A stretch of DNA of 64,000 bases from JAFGOG01 sp034429215 (GTDB taxonomy: Bacteria; Chloroflexota; Anaerolineae; JAAYZQ01): contig DAOUGI010000071.1 in NCBI GenBank assembly GCA_034429215.1, positions 1-64,000 on the forward strand, written 5' to 3'. Positions 8,031 to 17,645 of the stretch are shown here, one piece after another. How positions within the stretch are numbered: the first letter of the stretch is position 1; each line of letters opens with the position of its first letter. The notes beneath the pieces were generated by a model. That model was not told where the DNA came from, did no database searches, and saw nothing but the letters and a program-made list of their open reading frames with translations. The translations under genes and the position numbers were made by a program.

Positions 8031-8129
8031 ATGAACACACAACCATTCGTCTTGGCGCTGCTCCTTGGCTCGCTCCTCCTTGAGAGGAGTTATCCGTGCT
8101 TGGGACAGGCAGCAGCCAGGACAGCGTAA
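8031..8129 (+). CDS. Leucine-rich leader peptide of leuS
   Basis: A 32-codon frame from ATG 8031 to TAA 8127-8129, with AAAGGG (8022-8027) as ribosome binding site. The peptide begins MNTQPFV and contains LALLLGSLLLE, so seven of ten codons from position 8 to 17 are Leu, using TTG, CTG, CTC and CTT. It lies between a strong promoter and an intrinsic terminator in front of leucyl-tRNA synthetase. This is the classic layout of ribosome-mediated attenuation: scarce Leu-tRNA would stall the ribosome on the Leu cluster and alter downstream folding. No homolog is known to me; the call rests on layout and codon content. Confidence 0.75.
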   Translation: MNTQPFVLALLLGSLLLERSYPCLGQAAARTA

Positions 8130-8143
8130 CCTTTCCGGCTCAT

Positions 8144-8175
8144 AAAAGACCTCCCAGGCGCGGGAGGTCTTTTTT
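8144..8175 (+). terminator. Intrinsic terminator/attenuator upstream of leuS
   Basis: AAAAGACCTCCC (8144-8155) pairs with GGGAGGTCTTTT (8162-8173) around the loop AGGCGC, giving a 12-bp stem followed by T residues to 8175. It lies 14 bases after the leader peptide and 39 bases before the leuS start. Upstream, CTCCTC (8073-8078) pairs with GAGGAG (8084-8089) inside the Leu-codon region. GCTGCTCCTTGGCT (from 8057) can pair roughly with AGCCAGGACAGC (8114-8125). I could not identify a convincing antiterminator by eye. Confidence 0.85.
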
Positions 8176-8214
8176 GTTTGTCTAAAATCAGCAGCAGAAG
8201 GAGGACAATATCTC

Positions 8215-10680
<2,466 letters not shown>

Positions 10681-10685
10681 GTGTG

Positions 10686-10723
10686 AAAAAACTGGACCGG
10701 TCCACAAAGACCGGTCCAGTTTT
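10686..10723. terminator. Bidirectional intrinsic terminator between leuS and the trkA-like gene
   Basis: A perfect 15-bp stem: AAAACTGGACCGGTC (10688-10702) with GACCGGTCCAGTTTT (10709-10723), loop CACAAA. The flanking A and T runs let it act in both directions between the convergent genes. Confidence 0.88.
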
Positions 10724-10785
10724 GCGTAAGCGAGTCTGTTAGCGAAACGGAAGGGACCCAAACCCGCCGGGTCTGTGGCTAGCTG

Positions 10786-11478
10786 CTATGGACTCTTGCT
10801 CTGGCCGTTGTTCTCAGACGACGCAAAGAGAGCCGCTAACTGATCCGCTCCCTTGCGGTCGGTGACGGCCATCACCTCGTCGCCGGCCTCAAATGTCGTC
10901 AACCCCCGTGGCATCACCATCTTGCCCTTGCGGATGATGGCAGCGATGACGCATTGATCTGGCAGCTCCAGGTCTTTGATGGCAACGCCAACCGCCTTGG
11001 CTCCCGGCGGGATCTTTTCCTCCACCAACGAGTACTGCCCCCGGCGCAGTTTGAGCAGCGTCACCATGTCGCCCAGCGACATCTCTTCTTCGATTAGCCT
11101 GGCCAAGATCTCCGACTGGTTCAGTGCCACGTCCACGTGGAACTTGTCATCGAACAGCCAGGCGTTGCGCGGATCGTTGATCTGGGCGATAGTGCGCTGC
11201 ACCTTGTAGCGGCTGCGGGCCACGAAGCACAGCGACAGGTTGTCCGCATCGTCCGGCAGGCATGCGGCCAGCGCCGTGGCATGTTTGATGCCCGCCGCCT
11301 CGATCACCTGCGGATCGGTTGCTTTGCCTTCATAGATCGCTTCGGTCGGCAGCTCGCGATGCAGACGCTCCAGTATCTCGTGCCGATGCTCGATCAGATG
11401 GACCTGGTGGTCCTGGGCTACCAGCAGTGCAGCGAGCTGCGATCCCGTGCGCCCACCCCCAGCAATCAGGACAAACAT
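10786..11478 (-). CDS. TrkA-like RCK protein, K+ transport regulator (second of pair)
   Basis: 230 residues. The N-terminal Rossmann domain (IAGGGRTG, about residues 5-12, with acidic EHR ending strand 2) binds NAD(H) or nucleotide. The C-terminal TrkA_C-like domain is at about 140-225. Such cytoplasmic proteins gate K+ transporters. ATG 11478 is chosen because AAGGAGGG sits directly upstream on the minus strand. The start overlaps the end of the upstream TrkA-like gene by 13 bases, implying coupling. With the KimA-type importer it forms a three-gene minus-strand operon. The Trk/Ktr membrane partner is not in the window. Confidence 0.85.
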   Translation of the reverse strand: MFVLIAGGGRTGSQLAALLVAQDHQVHLIEHRHEILERLHRELPTEAIYEGKATDPQVIEAAGIKHATALAACLPDDADNLSLCFVARSRYKVQRTIAQINDPRNAWLFDDKFHVDVALNQSEILARLIEEEMSLGDMVTLLKLRRGQYSLVEEKIPPGAKAVGVAIKDLELPDQCVIAAIIRKGKMVMPRGLTTFEAGDEVMAVTDRKGADQLAALFASSENNGQSKSP

Positions 11479-12137
11479 TGACCCTCCTTTACCCCGGCCA
11501 GGCGTTTTCGTAGCGCCGCGCTCCCGTCCATGGTTGCGCTCACGTGCAGCAAATCGCCGCATTCCAGCCGGCTGTCGGCATTGGGCAGCATAGCCTGGCC
11601 GGCGCGGGTAAGGGCCACGGCCACACATTCGCTCCCCGGCACCAGCTCTCCCAGGCGGCGGCCGTGCCAGGCCTCTGGAATGGGGAATTCATAGATCTCC
11701 ACCTCGCCGTTGCCGGCTGAGAACACGGTATAGACCTCTTCGTGATAGAGCATCTCTTCCGTGCGCTGCGCCCCCCAGCTTGCCGAGCTGACCACCTGCT
11801 GGCCAAAGGCCTCGTGCAGTGGGCGCCAACGCGGGTCATAATTGCGCACGACGATGCTCGGAACGTGGTAAACGGTATGGGCGATGTGGGCTACCACGGC
11901 ATTGGTCGAATCGAGATTGGTCATTGCCGCCAGCCCGTCGGCCTTGGCGATGCCCGCCCGCCGCAGCACGTCCTGGTTTAGCACCTGGCCTTCTACCGTG
12001 CGCCCGCGGAAATCTGGAGGCAAGTTGCCAAAAGCAGCTTCCACCTCGTCGATGATCGTCACCTGGTTTCCCCTCTTGTAAAGCCGGTAGGCCAGTTCAG
12101 CTCCCACCCGGCCACAGCCTACGACAATCACATTCAT
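11466..12137 (-). CDS. TrkA-like RCK protein (first of pair)
   Basis: 223 residues with an N-terminal Rossmann fold (VVGCGRVGAELA, residues 5-16, with IIDEVE ending strand 2) and a C-terminal TrkA_C-like domain from about 135. Known family members sense NAD(H), ATP/ADP or c-di-AMP and control K+ channels or transporters. GAGAGGAAG precedes ATG 12137. It starts 12 bases after the KimA-type gene and overlaps the next TrkA-like gene by 13 bases. Two separate single-RCK proteins in tandem suggest a heteromeric regulator, but this is inference. Confidence 0.85.
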   Translation of the reverse strand: MNVIVVGCGRVGAELAYRLYKRGNQVTIIDEVEAAFGNLPPDFRGRTVEGQVLNQDVLRRAGIAKADGLAAMTNLDSTNAVVAHIAHTVYHVPSIVVRNYDPRWRPLHEAFGQQVVSSASWGAQRTEEMLYHEEVYTVFSAGNGEVEIYEFPIPEAWHGRRLGELVPGSECVAVALTRAGQAMLPNADSRLECGDLLHVSATMDGSAALRKRLAGVKEGQCLS

Positions 12138-12149
12138 TGCTTCCTCTCG

Positions 12150-14099
12150 CTATTCTACCTGGTACGGTACGTCCGTGATGACGATCCCCGATTTGAACAA
12201 CAGCGCCATCCGCAGCATGAAGGCCGTCTGGGTGTGGAGTAGATTGGTCCACCGCCGCTTTGGCACGAACTGGGGCACCACGATCGTGATCGTCTCGTTT
12301 TGTTGGCGTTGGGCCGCCACCTCTTCGATGTAGCCAAGCAGCGGCTCCAGCAGCAGCCGGTAAGGCGAGTCGAGGATCACCAACCGCACCCCCTCGCCCC
12401 ACAAATCCCACTTGTCCTTGATCCGCTCTGCCTCGGCCGAGTCGATCGATACGTGCACCGCCGTCACATCATCCGACAGCAAGTGGGCATAGCGCAGGGC
12501 CAGCAGCGTCCCCCGGTGCACCCCGCCCAGGGGCAGGATCACCCGGTGCCGGGGAACCGGTGGCGGGGCGCCATAGGCCTCCAGTGACAGGTGCTTCGCG
12601 ATGCTCTGGTAGTGATGCTGGATGCGCGAAAAGGCGAACACCAGCACAGGCATCAGCACGATCACAATCCACGCCCCATCGCGGAACTTGGTGACGGCAA
12701 AGATGAGAGTCACTATCGCCGTAGCCACGGCGCCCAAGCTGTTGCTGATCATCTTGAGCCGCCAGCCCGGGTCATAGCGGAGGGTTGAGCCGCGCTCGTG
12801 CACCTCCTGACCGGGCGCCAGGCGGCCGATCTTGAACCAGCGGCGGGCCATGCCCGCCTGCGACAGCGTAAACGACAGGAACACGCCGATGGCATACAGC
12901 GGGATCAGCGCCGTCACGCTCGCCTGGAAGATGATGATCAGCACCGAGGCAATCAAGGCCAGGGCCATGATGCCCCGCGAGTAGGCTAGCCTGCTGCCCT
13001 GGTAGGCCAGCTGCCGGGGCAAAAAGCCGTCTACCGCCAGTATGGCGCTCAACGGTGGAAAGCCGGCGTATGATGTGTTGGCGGCCATGATCAAAATGGT
13101 GGCCGTCCCCCCGATAAGAGCCAGGTACAGAACCCCCCGACCGGCGTAAGCGGTGCGCGCCAGTTGTGAGATGACCGTCTCTTCTTCCGACGGGATGGCG
13201 CCGATCTGGACGGACAGGAAAGTGATAGCCATCAGCAGTACCCCCAGAATGGCCGACATCCACAGCAGGGTGATCCCGGCGTTACGGCTCTTTGGCTCCC
13301 TGAACGCCGGAACCCCGTTTGAAATGGCCTCAACGCCGGTCATGGCCGTCGTGCCGCTGGAAAAGGCCCGCAGGATCAGGAATAGCGACACCGCCTGTGC
13401 CGTGCCAATCATCTCCATGGGCGGCGGGTCGGCTACCATCCCCAGGCTGCCCGTCAGGTAGCGGACAAACCCCACGCCTACGGTCAACGACATGGTCGCT
13501 ACAAAAAAGTAGGTTGGGATGGCAAACGCTGCGCCCGCTTCCTTCACGCCGCGTAGATTCACTACCATCGTGAACAGCACCATCGCTACGGCCAGCCACA
13601 CCCGGTACGGAAACAGCGCCGGATAGGCCGACACGAGCTGTGCCACGCCCGACGAGATCGACACCGCCAGCGTCAGGATATAGCCGGTCAGCAGCGCCGC
13701 CCCGGCCGTCTGGGCAGGCAGCTCCCCCAAGTTATCGCGGGCCACGATGTACGCGCCGCCGCCGCCGGGATAGGCGTGAATGGTCTGTTGGTAGGAAATG
13801 GTCACGATGGCCAGCAGCAACACGATGGCAATCGACAGCGGAAAGGCATTGCCAAACGCCGCCGTCCCGGCCACGGCCAGGACGACCAGCATCTCCTGGG
13901 TGGCATAAGCCGTGGATGATAGCGCGTCCGAAGCAAAAACAGCCAGCCCCACGATCTTGCGGATCGTCTGGTGCGGCGCGTCGGCCGTGGCCAAAGGCCG
14001 GCCGATCAGCCAGGTGCGCCACGACCTCGGCGGCGTATAGTTGATAGTGCGGTGCACTACCGCTGTCCCGTTTTCTTCCTCGATCTTGCTCGTGCCCAC
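12150..14099 (-). CDS. kimA: KimA-type APC-superfamily K+ importer
   Basis: About 649 residues. Around 12 hydrophobic helices form the APC transporter core, including the signature VFASDALSSTAYATQE near the first helix and PGGGGAYIVARDNLG. A cytoplasmic C-terminal domain of about 150 residues (HRVILPLGGVHRG onward) resembles the universal-stress-like domain of B. subtilis KimA, where c-di-AMP binds. K+/H+ symport is expected. GTG 14099 is chosen because the promoter (14173-14200) should start transcription near 14166, leaving the upstream TTG 14165 without a leader; the ribosome binding site before GTG 14099 is weak. Two TrkA-like genes follow. Confidence 0.85.
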   Translation of the reverse strand: MGTSKIEEENGTAVVHRTINYTPPRSWRTWLIGRPLATADAPHQTIRKIVGLAVFASDALSSTAYATQEMLVVLAVAGTAAFGNAFPLSIAIVLLLAIVTISYQQTIHAYPGGGGAYIVARDNLGELPAQTAGAALLTGYILTLAVSISSGVAQLVSAYPALFPYRVWLAVAMVLFTMVVNLRGVKEAGAAFAIPTYFFVATMSLTVGVGFVRYLTGSLGMVADPPPMEMIGTAQAVSLFLILRAFSSGTTAMTGVEAISNGVPAFREPKSRNAGITLLWMSAILGVLLMAITFLSVQIGAIPSEEETVISQLARTAYAGRGVLYLALIGGTATILIMAANTSYAGFPPLSAILAVDGFLPRQLAYQGSRLAYSRGIMALALIASVLIIIFQASVTALIPLYAIGVFLSFTLSQAGMARRWFKIGRLAPGQEVHERGSTLRYDPGWRLKMISNSLGAVATAIVTLIFAVTKFRDGAWIVIVLMPVLVFAFSRIQHHYQSIAKHLSLEAYGAPPPVPRHRVILPLGGVHRGTLLALRYAHLLSDDVTAVHVSIDSAEAERIKDKWDLWGEGVRLVILDSPYRLLLEPLLGYIEEVAAQRQQNETITIVVPQFVPKRRWTNLLHTQTAFMLRMALLFKSGIVITDVPYQVE

Positions 14100-14172
14100 T
14101 TTTCTACCCGATGCCAGACAACGTGACCGGGCCCTGCCATCAGGTGCCCGGTCTCTGGCTGCCAACTGTGTG

Positions 14173-14200
14173 ATTGTATCCCTTTTACGCCTGCCGTCAA
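14173..14200 (-). promoter_or_regulatory. Promoter for the kimA-trkA-trkA operon
   Basis: Minus strand TTGACG (14200-14195), 16-base spacer, TACAAT (14178-14173). Five of six bases match in each hexamer. The predicted start near 14166 gives a 67-base leader to GTG 14099. No c-di-AMP riboswitch fits in so short a leader. Confidence 0.75.
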
Positions 14201-14213
14201 ATAAGCAATGATC

Positions 14214-15317
14214 CTAGATTAGGAACTTGCCGTCCTTGGTCAAGAGCACGCCGTCGACCCATACCTCGCCGCCCCGCCGCAGGTCGCAGATCATGTCCCA
14301 GTGGATGGCTGAGTGGTTCTGGCTGCCGGTCTCGGGATAGCCGGATCCCAATGCCATATGTACCGTGCCGCCGATCTTTTCGTCGAACAGGATATTCTTG
14401 GTAAAGCGCTGCACCCCCTGATTCGTGCCGAACGCAAACTCGCCCAGGTAACGGGCTCCTTCGTCCGTGTCGATCATCGCCAGCAGGTACTCTTCGTTCT
14501 TGGCCGCCGTAGCCTTCACCACCTTGCCCTTCTCGAACCACAGCCGGACGTCCTCCACCTCACGGCCCCCCTCACACGCCGGATAGGTGAACCGCACCGT
14601 GCCGTTGGCGCTGTCCTCGACCGGCCCGGTAAAGATCTCGCCGTCTGGAAAGTTCTCGTGGCCGTCGCAATTTTCCCACGTCCGCCCCGCAACCGACAGG
14701 GTCAGATCTGTGTCCGGGGCGATCAGGCGTATGTCATGCTTGCCGTTCAGCCAATCAACCAGCCGCTGCTGCTCGCGCGAGATGGCCTGCCATGCCGCTA
14801 CCGGATCTGGCGCGCTGACGAGCGCCGCCCCATACAGGAAATCCTCGAATTCGGTCAGCGACAGCTCGGCGTCCTGGGCAAAGGCGTGGGTAGGATACGC
14901 TGTCAAAGTCCACTTTAGTTCCTTTTTGGACGCTCGCTCGAGAAAGCGCTCGAAAATCGGACGCCGTGCCGCCTGGGCTTTTGCCTGCTTGGCCGGGTCG
15001 ATGCCGGTCAGCCCCTTGGTATTCACTTCGGTCCAGACGGTGATGCTGGCGTTAATCTCCTCGATCGCTTGCCGGTCGAGCTTGGATATGTAGGTGAGCT
15101 GCTCATCGCCGGCGACCTTGTAGAATATCTCTTCCACGCCGTCCAGTCCGATCTGCAGCCAGGGGTGGCCGCCTCGCTCCAGTACCCGCCTATAGACCGC
15201 CCGAAGCAGCGGCGCGCCCTCGTAATCTCCTCTAATCCGCACAAACTCACCCGGCTGGATGTTGACCGAATAGTCCACCAGGATCCGGGCCAATGTTTCC
15301 ACACGGGGATCGGCCAT
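14214..15317 (-). CDS. M29-family aminopeptidase (AmpS/aminopeptidase T type)
   Basis: 367 residues. Matches the thermophilic aminopeptidase family M29: N-terminal ADPRVETLARILVDYSVNIQPGE, central GRTWENCDGHENFPDGEIFTGP, and C-terminal GTVHMALGSGYPETG followed by NHSAIHWDMICDL, which supply Glu, His and Asp ligands for a two-metal centre. It removes N-terminal residues from peptides in the cytoplasm. ATG 15317 has AGGAGGG upstream; the longer N-terminal reading begins before the promoter's predicted start and is rejected. It is monocistronic, with its own promoter facing the divergent LysM lipoprotein gene. Confidence 0.92.
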   Translation of the reverse strand: MADPRVETLARILVDYSVNIQPGEFVRIRGDYEGAPLLRAVYRRVLERGGHPWLQIGLDGVEEIFYKVAGDEQLTYISKLDRQAIEEINASITVWTEVNTKGLTGIDPAKQAKAQAARRPIFERFLERASKKELKWTLTAYPTHAFAQDAELSLTEFEDFLYGAALVSAPDPVAAWQAISREQQRLVDWLNGKHDIRLIAPDTDLTLSVAGRTWENCDGHENFPDGEIFTGPVEDSANGTVRFTYPACEGGREVEDVRLWFEKGKVVKATAAKNEEYLLAMIDTDEGARYLGEFAFGTNQGVQRFTKNILFDEKIGGTVHMALGSGYPETGSQNHSAIHWDMICDLRRGGEVWVDGVLLTKDGKFLI

Positions 15318-15344
15318 CGTTCTTGCCCTCCTGAAGATTGTCTG

Positions 15345-15373
15345 ATTATAGCACCGCTGACCGCCTCCGTCAA
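15345..15373 (-). promoter_or_regulatory. Promoter for the M29 aminopeptidase gene
   Basis: Minus strand TTGACG (15373-15368), 17-base spacer, TATAAT (15350-15345, perfect). Initiation near 15338 fits ATG 15317. Its -35 lies 15 bases from the -35 of the divergent LysM promoter. Confidence 0.83.
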
Positions 15374-15388
15374 ACCGGACGGCCGGCG

Positions 15389-15418
15389 TTTGACTTTCGG
15401 TCCCTCTTTTGTTACAAT
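15389..15418 (+). promoter_or_regulatory. Promoter for the LysM lipoprotein gene
   Basis: TTGACT (15389-15394), 18-base spacer, TACAAT (15413-15418). Initiation is expected near 15425, about 20 bases before TTG 15446, which supports that start over earlier in-frame candidates. Confidence 0.78.
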
Positions 15419-15445
15419 TCGGATGGCAAAAGAGAGGGGAAAGGC

Positions 15446-16510
15446 TTGGCAAAATTGCGTCCCCTTGCCCAAGGGCGGGGGATCTCTATAACTTGGCGGA
15501 TGGGGGCCTTGCTGTGGCTGGCCGTACTGCTCGGCGGTTGCGGCCGTCTGATCCCCGTGCCGACGCCGACCGTTGTCGTACTCTCGACGGCGACCGCGAC
15601 CGCAACGGTTCTGCCGACCGTCACTCGCCAGGCGACCTTTACGCCGGTGCCGGCCACGCCGTCCAACACGCCCACGCCAACCGTCACGCCGACGCCGGTC
15701 ATCTATACCATCGTCAAGGGGGACACCCTGCTGGTCATCGCCCGCCAGTTTGGCGTCAGCGTGGAAGACATTCAGAGCGCCAACGGCATTGATGACCCGC
15801 GCCGCCTGCGCATAGGCCAGGAGTTGATCGTCCCCCCCAAGGAGGCAGGGGACGAGCCGACTCCGGTTCCCACGCCCACACCGGTCGCGCTCAAAATCGA
15901 AGGGCTGGCCTTTCACTGGACGCCGGTCAACAGCCTGTGGTGCCTGGGGGAGGTGCTAAATCTGTCGGCGCGGCCGGCCGAGGAGGTGCAGGTCCAGATC
16001 TCGCTCCACGACGAACAGGGACAATTGCTCGCTTCTGGGGTGGCGTTCACCCAGCTCGACATCGTGGCCAGTGGGAGACGGGCGCCTTTTGCCATCCTGT
16101 TCGACGCGCCGCCTGCCCATTTTGCCCAGTACCAGACGCGCGTCCTCAGTGGTGTGCCCAGCACCCATCTGGGCCCGCGCTATCCCGACCTGGTCGTGGT
16201 CGAAGACAAGGGCGATTGGCTGGACGGTTCAAACTATCAGGTTAAGGGCCAGGTGCGCAATGTTGGCCAGGCTGAGGCCGAGCAGGTTGTTCTAGTCGTC
16301 ACGCTGTATGATGCCGATCGCCACGTTGTCGGCTCTCGCACGGTCGGTATCTCGGCGGAGAGATTTCTGGTTGGGGCTAACGCCCCGTTTGACATAACAC
16401 TGACGCCGTTAGGCCCGGTAGCCGGGTACGACGTCCAGGTGCAGGGTTGGCAGATAGGTTATGTGGTTCCGTCTGCAACTGCCCAGCCCCAGGCCACGGC
16501 CGGGCCGTGA
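15446..16510 (+). CDS. LysM-domain lipoprotein with Thr/Pro-rich linker
   Basis: 354 residues from TTG 15446, which has GAGGGG six bases upstream and lies just after the predicted transcription start. Residues 1-32 are a lipoprotein signal: basic start, hydrophobic GALLWLAVLLG, lipobox LGGC with Cys32. A Thr/Pro/Val-rich linker (TPTPTVTPTP type) follows to about residue 85, common in Chloroflexota surface proteins and possibly glycosylated. The LysM domain (IYTIVKGDTLLVIARQFGVS to LRIGQELIVPP) is at about 88-132 and should bind peptidoglycan-type glycans. The remaining about 200 residues look beta-rich (CARDB/FxLYD-like) and unassigned. It is anchored outside the membrane; plsC follows. Confidence 0.85.
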   Translation: MAKLRPLAQGRGISITWRMGALLWLAVLLGGCGRLIPVPTPTVVVLSTATATATVLPTVTRQATFTPVPATPSNTPTPTVTPTPVIYTIVKGDTLLVIARQFGVSVEDIQSANGIDDPRRLRIGQELIVPPKEAGDEPTPVPTPTPVALKIEGLAFHWTPVNSLWCLGEVLNLSARPAEEVQVQISLHDEQGQLLASGVAFTQLDIVASGRRAPFAILFDAPPAHFAQYQTRVLSGVPSTHLGPRYPDLVVVEDKGDWLDGSNYQVKGQVRNVGQAEAEQVVLVVTLYDADRHVVGSRTVGISAERFLVGANAPFDITLTPLGPVAGYDVQVQGWQIGYVVPSATAQPQATAGP

Positions 16511-16524
16511 CCGGTTTTGCCGGC

Positions 16525-16533
16525 TGATATAAT
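16525..16533 (+). promoter_or_regulatory. Candidate extended -10 element before plsC
   Basis: TGATATAAT (16525-16533) is a perfect -10 with the TGn extension. No good -35 is seen. Initiation near 16540 would leave only about 13 bases before ATG 16553 and would lose the GGGGAGG site, so its role is doubtful. Confidence 0.35.
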
Positions 16534-16552
16534 TGGGGAGGTTGTGCGCGAC

Positions 16553-17251
16553 ATGGCTAGGCCTAAACAGGGCGATCCCCTCTACTTGGGGCGGCTGTAT
16601 CCCGCCATCCGAGGCGTTATCGCCTTCCTTGTCAGGACCCTGACGAAGCTGGAGGTGCAGGGCCTGGAGCTGGCCCCCGATCGGGGACCCTACATCCTGG
16701 TCGCCAACCACCTGCACTGGATGGACTCGCCAGTGCTGCTCACCGTCATGCCCCACCCGGCCCGCGTCTTTGCCGGCGAAAAATGGGCCGGCCGCTTTTT
16801 GGTGGGCTTTTTGCTGCACTCGGTCAATGCCATCTTTGTCAACCGTGGCGAGGTGGACCGCAAGGCGCTGCGCGAGGCGTTGGCCACCCTCAAGGCCGGT
16901 GGGGTTCTCGGGATGGCTCCCGAAGGGACACGCAGCAAGACGGGCGGGTTGCAGCGCGGCCGCAGCGGTGCCGCCTACTTGGCTTACCATTCGGGTGTCA
17001 GCCTGCTGCCGGTGGTCTGTACCGGGCAGGAACGTGTGATCTCTTCTCTGCTGCGTCTGCGCCGGGCGCGGGTGCGTGTTGTCTTTGGCCCAACATTCGA
17101 GCCGCCGCCGGTCGAAGGCAAAGTAACCACCGTCCACCTGGACGGCTTTACAGAGGAGATCATGCACCGCCTGGCGGCGCTGCTCCCACCCGAGTATCGC
17201 GGCGTCTATGCCGACGTGCCTGAAATCAATCATTTTCATCAAGGAGCTTGA
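16553..17251 (+). CDS. plsC: 1-acyl-sn-glycerol-3-phosphate acyltransferase (PlsC family)
   Basis: 232 residues. Catalytic block NHLHWMDSP (the NHx4D motif) at about residue 50, FVNRGEVDR near 95 and EGTRSKTG near 123 match the four acyltransferase motifs. It acylates the sn-2 position of lysophosphatidate at the inner membrane face, for phospholipid synthesis. ATG 16553 is preferred: GGGGAGG (16535-16541) stands 11 bases upstream, whereas GTG 16544 is only two bases away. The next small membrane-protein gene starts two bases after the stop. Confidence 0.88.
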   Translation: MARPKQGDPLYLGRLYPAIRGVIAFLVRTLTKLEVQGLELAPDRGPYILVANHLHWMDSPVLLTVMPHPARVFAGEKWAGRFLVGFLLHSVNAIFVNRGEVDRKALREALATLKAGGVLGMAPEGTRSKTGGLQRGRSGAAYLAYHSGVSLLPVVCTGQERVISSLLRLRRARVRVVFGPTFEPPPVEGKVTTVHLDGFTEEIMHRLAALLPPEYRGVYADVPEINHFHQGA

Positions 17252-17253
17252 TT

Positions 17254-17604
17254 ATGGAAGAACGACGAGGTGTGAACTTGGGATGTGTCGTCGCCGGCCT
17301 GGGACTGCTGTTGAGCTGCTGTCTTTTGCCCTATCTCATCAGTAGCGTCTACTCGGTCGTGGGTGCTCTGGTGAACGGTGCGGAAACACCTGCCTGGTTG
17401 TGGGGAGAATTGGCCAACCGGCTGGCCGGCGAGAGCAACCTCTTGTACATACTTTTGACCGAGACCCCCGTCTGCTGCACGGGAGCCGCCGGCCTGCTGA
17501 TCATTATTCTTGGCGTAGTGCTGTTGCTCGGCGGTGTAGGCGAGCCGCCCATCGTCCAGAGCCAAGAGCTGGAAGTCTCCCCGGACGAGCCGTACGACGG
17601 TTAA
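17254..17604 (+). CDS. Small membrane protein of unknown function
   Basis: 116 residues with two hydrophobic segments (about 9-35 and 72-96), the first containing Cys-Cys and the second preceded by another Cys-Cys, so a cross-loop disulfide is possible. The short C-terminus is acidic (QELEVSPDEP). I do not recognise the family. AAGGAG (17241-17246) precedes ATG 17254. It sits between plsC and the DHH-CBS-polyA polymerase gene, 41 bases before the latter, and is likely cotranscribed with both. Confidence 0.65.
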   Translation: MEERRGVNLGCVVAGLGLLLSCCLLPYLISSVYSVVGALVNGAETPAWLWGELANRLAGESNLLYILLTETPVCCTGAAGLLIIILGVVLLLGGVGEPPIVQSQELEVSPDEPYDG

Positions 17605-17645
17605 AAATCAGCCGGCTTGTTTCCTTGTTTGGTGGCCTTAGACAG

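Noticed and set aside
8018..8175. T-box riboswitch before leuS
   Set aside because: No T-box core sequence or specifier-loop arrangement could be seen; the Leu-rich leader peptide explains the region better.
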